Positions 27,573-32,379 of a stretch of 32,379 bases of DNA are shown piece after piece (within the stretch, counting starts at the first letter, position 1; every line of letters starts with the position of its first letter). The position numbers were made by a program, and so were the translations under genes. Source of the stretch: a virus; the IMG/VR virus record IMGVR_UViG_3300022752_000250, positions 1 to 32,379 of that record; one strand, written 5' to 3'. Under the pieces are notes generated by a model. It was not told the origin of the DNA. It was given only the letters and a program-made list of their open reading frames with translations, and made no database searches.

Positions 27573-30314
27573 ATGGCAGTAGTCGTTCCAATCATTTCTA
27601 CCTTCGATGCGAAGGGAATAGATCGAGCCATCCGCGACTTCAAGCGGCTGGAAACGGGCTCCGACAAGGCGGCGTTCGGTCTCCTCAACGCCAACAAGGC
27701 GGCAGGATCTCTCGTTGCTGGGCTCGCCAAGATTTCAGCAGTCGCCATCGGGGCGGCTGCAGTCATCGGCAAGAACCTCGTGGATGCGGCCTCTGCGCTG
27801 GAGGAGTCACAGAGCAAGGTCAATGTCGTGTTCGGAGACTCCGCAGGCATCATCGAGGACTTCGCAGCCAAGAGCGCAGTCGCCGCAGGCATCTCCAAGC
27901 AGGCGGCTCTAGAGGCTGCAGGAACCTACGGCAACCTGTTCCAAGCGTTCGGAGTCGGGAGGGAGCAGGCCGCGAACATGAGCGTCACGCTCGTTCAGTT
28001 GGCCTCAGATCTCGCCTCGTTCAACAACACGAGTGTTGAGGATGCGATTCAAGCCCTGCGCTCGGGTCTCTCCGGGGAGACTGAGCCGCTCAAACGGTTC
28101 GGAGTCGCCCTCAACGATGTGCGCCTGAAGCAGGAGGCTCTAAATCTCGGGCTCTACAGCGGAAAGGGGAACCTCGATGTTGCGGCGAAATCTCAGGCGG
28201 CCTACGCCCTCATCCTGAAGGACACGGCCCTCGCTCAGGGAGACTTCGCTCGCACCTCGGATGGGGCGGCGAATCAGCAGCGCATCCTCGCAGCGCAGTT
28301 CCAGAACATCCGGGCAGAGATCGGCACGGCCCTGCTGCCCGTGTTCAAGGCGATGCTTTCGTTCATCAACGACTCGATCCTCCCCGTTCTCCAGCAGTTC
28401 GCAAACCTGCTCGGAGAGCGAGGAGCCGGAGCAGCGTTCAGATTCTTGGGGCAGTCGGTTCTCAACTTCACCTCAAATCTCGGGCCGATGGGAACCGCCA
28501 TCCTGTTCATTGCCGGGGCTCTGGTGACTCTTCGCACCGCAGCAGTCGCCTACACCGTTGCGGCAAACGCAGCGAAACTCGCCAACCTCGCTCTGGGAGC
28601 CTCGTTCGCAGTCACCCCAATCGGGCTCATCGCAGCCGCCATCGCTGCAGTCATCTCGCTGATGGTCGTGCTGTATGTTCGGTTTGAGGGATTCCGTAAG
28701 GTCGCCAATGTTGCAATAAATGTCGTGATCAAGGCGTTCGAGTTGCTGCTCAACGCGATCATCGGCGTAATCAACTCGGTTATCCAATGGGCGAATGTGT
28801 TCAACAAAGTGTTCCGGGCGTTCGGAGTCAATGTCGGAGACCTCGCCTACATCAGTGAGGTATCGTTCGGCAGAATCGGAGATGCCGCCGAGAAGGCCGC
28901 AGGTCGGGCGAACGCAGCACTCAACTCCTTCGATGTTGCGGAGACTGCCAGATTCCATCGCCGCAGATTGCAGTATCAGGAGGAGCAGAAAGAGCAGCAG
29001 GAGACCTTCGGGGGAGGGGCCGCAAAGGTCAAGACTGCGGCGGAGATGCTGAAGGAATACACCTCAGCCCTCCGAGGCGTGACCTCGCAGCAGAAGGATC
29101 TCTCGAAGGCGAGTGCAGCAACAGCCGAGGCTCAGAGAGCCCTCGGGAACGCAACCGAGGGAGTCAGGGTCGCCCAAGCGCAGTTCAACCTCGTGACTCA
29201 GGGATACCCGAAGGAGTCTAAGAAAGCGCAGGAGGCGACTCGGGCTCTGGAGGATGCCAACAGGCGGCTCCGCGATAGCAACCTCTCACAGGCCGATGCT
29301 CTGCGGAGGGTCACGCAGGCAGAGCAGGCTCTCGCCGCCCTCCGGGCGATCAAGGCAGACCCGGAGGCAGTTGCGAAGGCCGAGAGGGATCTCTCCCGTT
29401 CTAAGTTCGATGTTGAGGAGGCTGCGTTCCGGGTCGCTGAGGCAGAGCAGGAACTCGCAGACCTCCGCAACAGCCCCGAGGCCTCAGCAGTCGAGATCCG
29501 CAGGGCTGAGATCGCGCTAGAGGAAGCGAAGTTCAGGGTTGCGGAGGCAACGCTCGGAGTCAGGGATGCAGAGGGAGCCCTTGCGGCTCAGCGCAACAAG
29601 GCGGCGACCCCGGAGGAGTTGGCTGAGGCGGAGAGGGATCTCGATGCAGCCAAGCGAGGAGTCGAGGATGCCATCAGGGATCAGAAGGATGCGACGATTG
29701 AGCAGGCGGCTGCTCAGGCCTATCTCAACGAGGTGCTGACCGGAGCGAAGGAGGGCTCCGATGCCTACAGGGAGGCTCTCGATGACCTCAACGAGGCCAA
29801 GAAGCGAGAGCAGGAGGCGATTGATGCCGTTGCTGAGGCGTTCGAGAGGGAGAGGGATGCGCTGCTCTCGCTGATCGAGGCTCAGAAGGAACTCAACACC
29901 CTGAAGCGGCAGACCCCCTCGGAGATCATCTCCCGGGCCGAGACTCGGATTGCCGCCCAGCAGGGGGCTGCTCTGCCCTCGCAGGTCGCCGCAGCCGCAG
30001 CCGCAGCCGCTCAGGCCGCAGCCGCAGCCGCAGCCGCTCCGGCGTTCTTTGGCAGCAGCCCGTTCATAGCCACCGCCTTCGCCTCCGGGGGCATCGTGAC
30101 TCGCCCGACCATCGGCCTCGTAGGAGAGGCAGGCCCCGAGGCCATCATCCCTCTCCGCGATGCCGCAGGGATGGGCTCGATCAACATCACGGTAAATGCT
30201 GGGATGGGGGCAAACGGCCCAGAGATAGGAGATGCCATCGTTGAGGCCCTCCGCAAGTGGCAGTTCCGCAACGGAGCCCTAGTCGGAGCCGCCCAACCGC
30301 TGAAGGTCGCCTGA
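27573..30314 (+). CDS. Tape measure protein
   Basis: At 913 residues this is the largest gene. It has a conserved N-terminal region (VVPIISTFDAKGIDRAIRDF), a hydrophobic middle with predicted membrane-inserting segments (about 305-415), and a long coiled-coil region (about 500-790) built from repeated A-E-x-x-L-x-x-A heptads. An alanine run follows, and a C-terminal element GIVTRPTIGLVGEAGPEAI common to phage tape measures. It sets tail length and is ejected with DNA; at the usual 0.15 nm per residue the tail would be about 137 nm. The ATG is one base after the previous stop. Confidence 0.93.
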   Translation: MAVVVPIISTFDAKGIDRAIRDFKRLETGSDKAAFGLLNANKAAGSLVAGLAKISAVAIGAAAVIGKNLVDAASALEESQSKVNVVFGDSAGIIEDFAAKSAVAAGISKQAALEAAGTYGNLFQAFGVGREQAANMSVTLVQLASDLASFNNTSVEDAIQALRSGLSGETEPLKRFGVALNDVRLKQEALNLGLYSGKGNLDVAAKSQAAYALILKDTALAQGDFARTSDGAANQQRILAAQFQNIRAEIGTALLPVFKAMLSFINDSILPVLQQFANLLGERGAGAAFRFLGQSVLNFTSNLGPMGTAILFIAGALVTLRTAAVAYTVAANAAKLANLALGASFAVTPIGLIAAAIAAVISLMVVLYVRFEGFRKVANVAINVVIKAFELLLNAIIGVINSVIQWANVFNKVFRAFGVNVGDLAYISEVSFGRIGDAAEKAAGRANAALNSFDVAETARFHRRRLQYQEEQKEQQETFGGGAAKVKTAAEMLKEYTSALRGVTSQQKDLSKASAATAEAQRALGNATEGVRVAQAQFNLVTQGYPKESKKAQEATRALEDANRRLRDSNLSQADALRRVTQAEQALAALRAIKADPEAVAKAERDLSRSKFDVEEAAFRVAEAEQELADLRNSPEASAVEIRRAEIALEEAKFRVAEATLGVRDAEGALAAQRNKAATPEELAEAERDLDAAKRGVEDAIRDQKDATIEQAAAQAYLNEVLTGAKEGSDAYREALDDLNEAKKREQEAIDAVAEAFERERDALLSLIEAQKELNTLKRQTPSEIISRAETRIAAQQGAALPSQVAAAAAAAAQAAAAAAAAPAFFGSSPFIATAFASGGIVTRPTIGLVGEAGPEAIIPLRDAAGMGSINITVNAGMGANGPEIGDAIVEALRKWQFRNGALVGAAQPLKVA
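29988..30041 (+). repeat. GCC-GCA alanine-coding repeat in tape measure gene
   Basis: Two runs of alternating GCC and GCA alanine codons, separated by CAG, encode two blocks of eight alanines (split by Gln) followed by PAFFG. Such tracts can expand or contract by slippage and would alter tape length slightly. They probably form a flexible helix or hinge before the C-terminal domain. Confidence 0.8.
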
Positions 30315-31573
30315 TGGCCTCCAACCTGCCGTGGGGCGAGCAGATCGAGATCCTCGCGGAACTCGGCTTCATAGTCCGGGAGTTCACGCTCAACTCATCG
30401 GCCCTCAACGGAACCGATGTTCTGGATGGAACCCTAGAGGGTCTCGACATAGCACCGTATGTTCAGGAGGCCCGGATCTCTCGCGGCAGGCAGGATCAAC
30501 TCGCCTCCTTCCCAGCAGGCTCCCTCTCCCTCAAACTGCTGAACAATGATCGCCGCTTCGATCCCCTGAATCAGGACTCGCCTTATTGGGATGCGGCTGC
30601 AGGTCGCTCAGGAGTCGTTCCTCGGCGCAAGGTCTCGATTTCAGCCGATGGCGAGCCGCTCTTTGTGGGCCGCATCACAGATGTAGATGTGCAGTATGAC
30701 CCTGCCCCCTCCGGGCAGGATCGCTCAACGGCAGTTCTGACCTGCGCCGATGACTTCCAGATTCTCGCCAACACAGCAACAGAGGCGGCTGTGACCCCCT
30801 CGGCCCAACTCTCCGGGGCAAGAGTCTCCTACCTCCTCGACCTCCCAGAGGTCGCCTATCCAGCAACCCGAGACATAGACACAGGCGTTGCGAGCCTCGG
30901 CTCCTATCAGATTGCGGAGAACACCAACGCCCTGACCTATCTCCAGCGCATCGCGGAGGCCGAGCAGGGGCTCTGCTTCATTGCCCGGAACGGAGACCTG
31001 ACCTTCCTAGACAGAGCAGCCACCACCTTCTCAAACCCCGTAGAGTCGTTCTCTGACTCTGGCATCGGTCTCCCCTACCAGACTCTCTCTATCCGCTACG
31101 GCTCAGAGATTCTGTTCAACAAGGTGGTCGTGACCCCGGAGGGCCTGACTCCGCAGACTGCGGATGATGCAGCCTCGCAGGCAGAGTTCGGCATCCAGAC
31201 CCTCTCTCTCACGGACTCGCTGCTCGGCTCCGAGGCGCAAGCCTTGACGCTCGCAGAGGATCTCATCGGGCAGTTCGCTGAACCTGAGTACCGCTTCGAT
31301 GCGATGAGCCTCATCCTCAACGATAAATCGGAGGCTGATCGGGTCGCCATCCTTGGGCTGGAGATTGGGGATCAGATTTCCATCACCCGAACCTTCGCCT
31401 CGGGCTCTCCCCTGCAGGTCTCGGACACCTACCAGATCCAGAGCATCTCCCATCAGATAACGCCCGGGGCTCACATCGTTGGCATCGGCCTCGCATGGAT
31501 CTCCATCGTTTATCAGTTCATACTGAACGACCCCGAGTTCGGTATCCTCTCTGCAGACAACGCCCTCGCCTGA
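30314..31573 (+). CDS. Minor tail protein (distal tail / hub-like)
   Basis: I choose ATG 30314 (TGATG overlap with the tape measure); an in-frame upstream start would extend into that gene. The 419-residue product has DGTLEGLDIAPYVQEARISR near the N-terminus, FVGRITDVDV, LTCADDFQILA, and a middle segment with FIARNGDLTFLDRA. It is mostly beta-structured, as are distal tail and hub proteins that connect the tube to the receptor-binding parts. Similar proteins follow the tape measure in many actinophages. Confidence 0.8.
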   Translation: MASNLPWGEQIEILAELGFIVREFTLNSSALNGTDVLDGTLEGLDIAPYVQEARISRGRQDQLASFPAGSLSLKLLNNDRRFDPLNQDSPYWDAAAGRSGVVPRRKVSISADGEPLFVGRITDVDVQYDPAPSGQDRSTAVLTCADDFQILANTATEAAVTPSAQLSGARVSYLLDLPEVAYPATRDIDTGVASLGSYQIAENTNALTYLQRIAEAEQGLCFIARNGDLTFLDRAATTFSNPVESFSDSGIGLPYQTLSIRYGSEILFNKVVVTPEGLTPQTADDAASQAEFGIQTLSLTDSLLGSEAQALTLAEDLIGQFAEPEYRFDAMSLILNDKSEADRVAILGLEIGDQISITRTFASGSPLQVSDTYQIQSISHQITPGAHIVGIGLAWISIVYQFILNDPEFGILSADNALA

Positions 31574-31591
31574 ACGGTAGGATGCTGAGGT

Positions 31592-31870
31592 ATGGCAGGC
31601 GCAGGAGCGAAACTATTCGTATCAGGAGATGTGCTGACTGCAGCGCAGGTAAACACCTACCTGATGGATCAATCCATAATGCGGTTCGCCACGACAACGG
31701 CGAGAGATGCTGCGTTCGGTGGAGCCGGGGAACCGACTCTCGCAGAAGGTATGTTCGCCTACATTGACGCAGACAACACGCTCTACTACTACTCGGGCTC
31801 CTCATGGGTAGCGTATGGGATCACCAACGACTCGGATCAACTCGTTCTCGGAGCGGCCCTGTTCGCATAA
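31592..31870 (+). CDS. Small minor tail protein
   Basis: This is a protein of 92 residues. The pattern FVSGDVLTAAQVNTYLMDQS, then MRFATTTARDAAF, PTLAEGMFAYIDADNTLYYY and SGSSWVAYG is a frequent short component of actinophage tail modules. The aromatic YYYSGSSW element resembles surface carbohydrate-contact segments. The role in the tip is not known. Confidence 0.75.
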   Translation: MAGAGAKLFVSGDVLTAAQVNTYLMDQSIMRFATTTARDAAFGGAGEPTLAEGMFAYIDADNTLYYYSGSSWVAYGITNDSDQLVLGAALFA

Positions 31871-31879
31871 GGAGATCTC

Positions 31880-32242
31880 ATGGCGACATACAGCAAGATT
31901 CATCTCAGCGGCTCGACTGATGGCAAACTGATAAAGGTTGCCGCGACTGCAACTCCCGGCACGACCATCCATACGGGGAGCAGCACCGCCACTACCTACG
32001 ATGAGGTCTGGCTCTATGCCGTGAACTCGGATACGACTGATCGCAAACTCACCATTGAGTTCGGAGGAGTTTCCTCCCCGGATGATCTGATCGAGCAGAC
32101 CATCACCGCAGAGAGCGGCCTGCTGCTGGTAGTTCCGGGCCTAGTCATCAAAGGGAACGCGACTGCGCTCCTCGTTCGTGCGTTCGCCGCTACTGCGAAT
32201 GTCGTGCTGGTCGGCGGTTATGTGAACCGCATCACCGCATAA
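31880..32242 (+). CDS. Small beta-rich minor virion protein
   Basis: The 120-residue product begins MATYSKIHLSGSTDGKLIKV, continues with YDEVWLYAVNSDTTDRKLTI, and ends VRAFAATANVVLVGGYVNRI. Small virion proteins with this V-W-L-Y-A-x-N...E-S-G-L-x-L-V-V-P-G-L pattern occur near tail-tip genes in several phages. They are probably tail-tip or head-fibre parts. It is preceded by AAGGAGA nine bases before the ATG. Confidence 0.75.
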   Translation: MATYSKIHLSGSTDGKLIKVAATATPGTTIHTGSSTATTYDEVWLYAVNSDTTDRKLTIEFGGVSSPDDLIEQTITAESGLLLVVPGLVIKGNATALLVRAFAATANVVLVGGYVNRITA

Positions 32243-32252
32243 GGTTCGCTGT

Positions 32253-32379
32253 ATGCGTTTCGGTGAGCGTTCACGCTCAGGCACATCAGTATCAGGGTGG
32301 ACAAAGCCAACTGTAGTCAAAACCAAGTCGATTCTGATTGACTATCTGCTTGCGTCTGGTGGCGGTGGTGGTGCAGCAG
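32253..32379 (+). CDS. 5' end of glycine-rich tail protein, truncated by window edge
   Basis: From ATG 32253 the frame is open to the end, giving 42 codons plus one base. The product begins MRFGERSRSGTSVSGWTKPT, then KSILIDYLLASGGGGGAA. A D-Y-L/V-x-A-G-G-G-G-G element is characteristic of glycine-rich phage tail or fibre proteins. The local DNA is AT-richer than the upstream genes, like the fragment at bases 1-158. If the window is circular, the reading frame continues exactly into that fragment. Confidence 0.65.
   Translation, partial: MRFGERSRSGTSVSGWTKPTVVKTKSILIDYLLASGGGGGAA

Noticed and set aside
1-32379. Search for tRNA, integrase, attachment site, insertion sequence and CRISPR array
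   Set aside because: No cloverleaf-like T-loop sequences, recombinase motifs, transposase or regularly spaced repeats were seen. A tRNA with unusual sequence cannot be excluded by eye.

Overview
The window looks like most or all of the genome of a tailed, siphovirus-like bacteriophage of an actinobacterium. The evidence is an HK97-type head module (terminase, portal, prohead protease, capsid), a long tape measure protein, and a tail-assembly chaperone read through a -1 frameshift. A WhiB-like iron-sulfur protein, a family essentially confined to Actinobacteria and their phages, points to the host phylum. The DNA is GC-rich, about 60% by eye, and genes are packed tightly with ATGA or TGATG stop/start overlaps. 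I see no integrase, lysogeny repressor, DNA polymerase, tRNA or CRISPR array.

Layout: 1-158 is the 3' end of a structural gene. 171-1121 is a lysis module (holin-like protein, M15-type peptidase, small DUF2746-like membrane protein). 1069-2658 holds a small basic protein, a calcineurin-like phosphoesterase and an unknown protein. 2696-3680 is a three-gene leftward operon starting with a helix-turn-helix protein. 3835-9852 is the rightward DNA-metabolism operon: YqaJ-type exonuclease, probable single-strand annealing or binding protein, winged-helix protein, WhiB-like protein, nuclease-like protein, C5-cytosine methyltransferase, replication initiator, and a secreted lysozyme-like protein. 9849-10584 is a second leftward operon of three small genes. 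10798-18220 is a rightward accessory region with an ArdA antirestriction protein, a ParB-methyltransferase fusion, a GNAT-like/2-oxoglutarate oxygenase fusion, a short C5-methyltransferase-like protein, a PP-loop ATPase and several zinc or cysteine-cluster proteins, ending in an HNH nuclease. 18349-32379 is the packaging, head and tail module.

The two divergent intergenic regions (3681-3834 and 10585-10797) carry four sigma70-like promoters. Each is followed by a short GC hairpin and a shared purine-rich ribosome-binding leader, so the early operons appear to be controlled by one scheme. The last gene runs off the right edge in exactly the frame in which the first gene enters at the left edge. 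With tail genes on one side and lysis genes on the other, this suggests a complete circular or terminally redundant genome cut inside one gene.

The most interesting system is the cassette at 13118-17182. Five features of possible DNA-modification chemistry (ParB-like domain, amino-methyltransferase, GNAT-like/AspH-type oxygenase, C5-methyltransferase fold, PP-loop ATPase) are translationally coupled. In addition, a by-eye scan found the palindromes AGCT and ACGT almost absent from the whole window. Together with ArdA and a full-length C5-methyltransferase, this suggests a phage shaped by host restriction and carrying several countermeasures.
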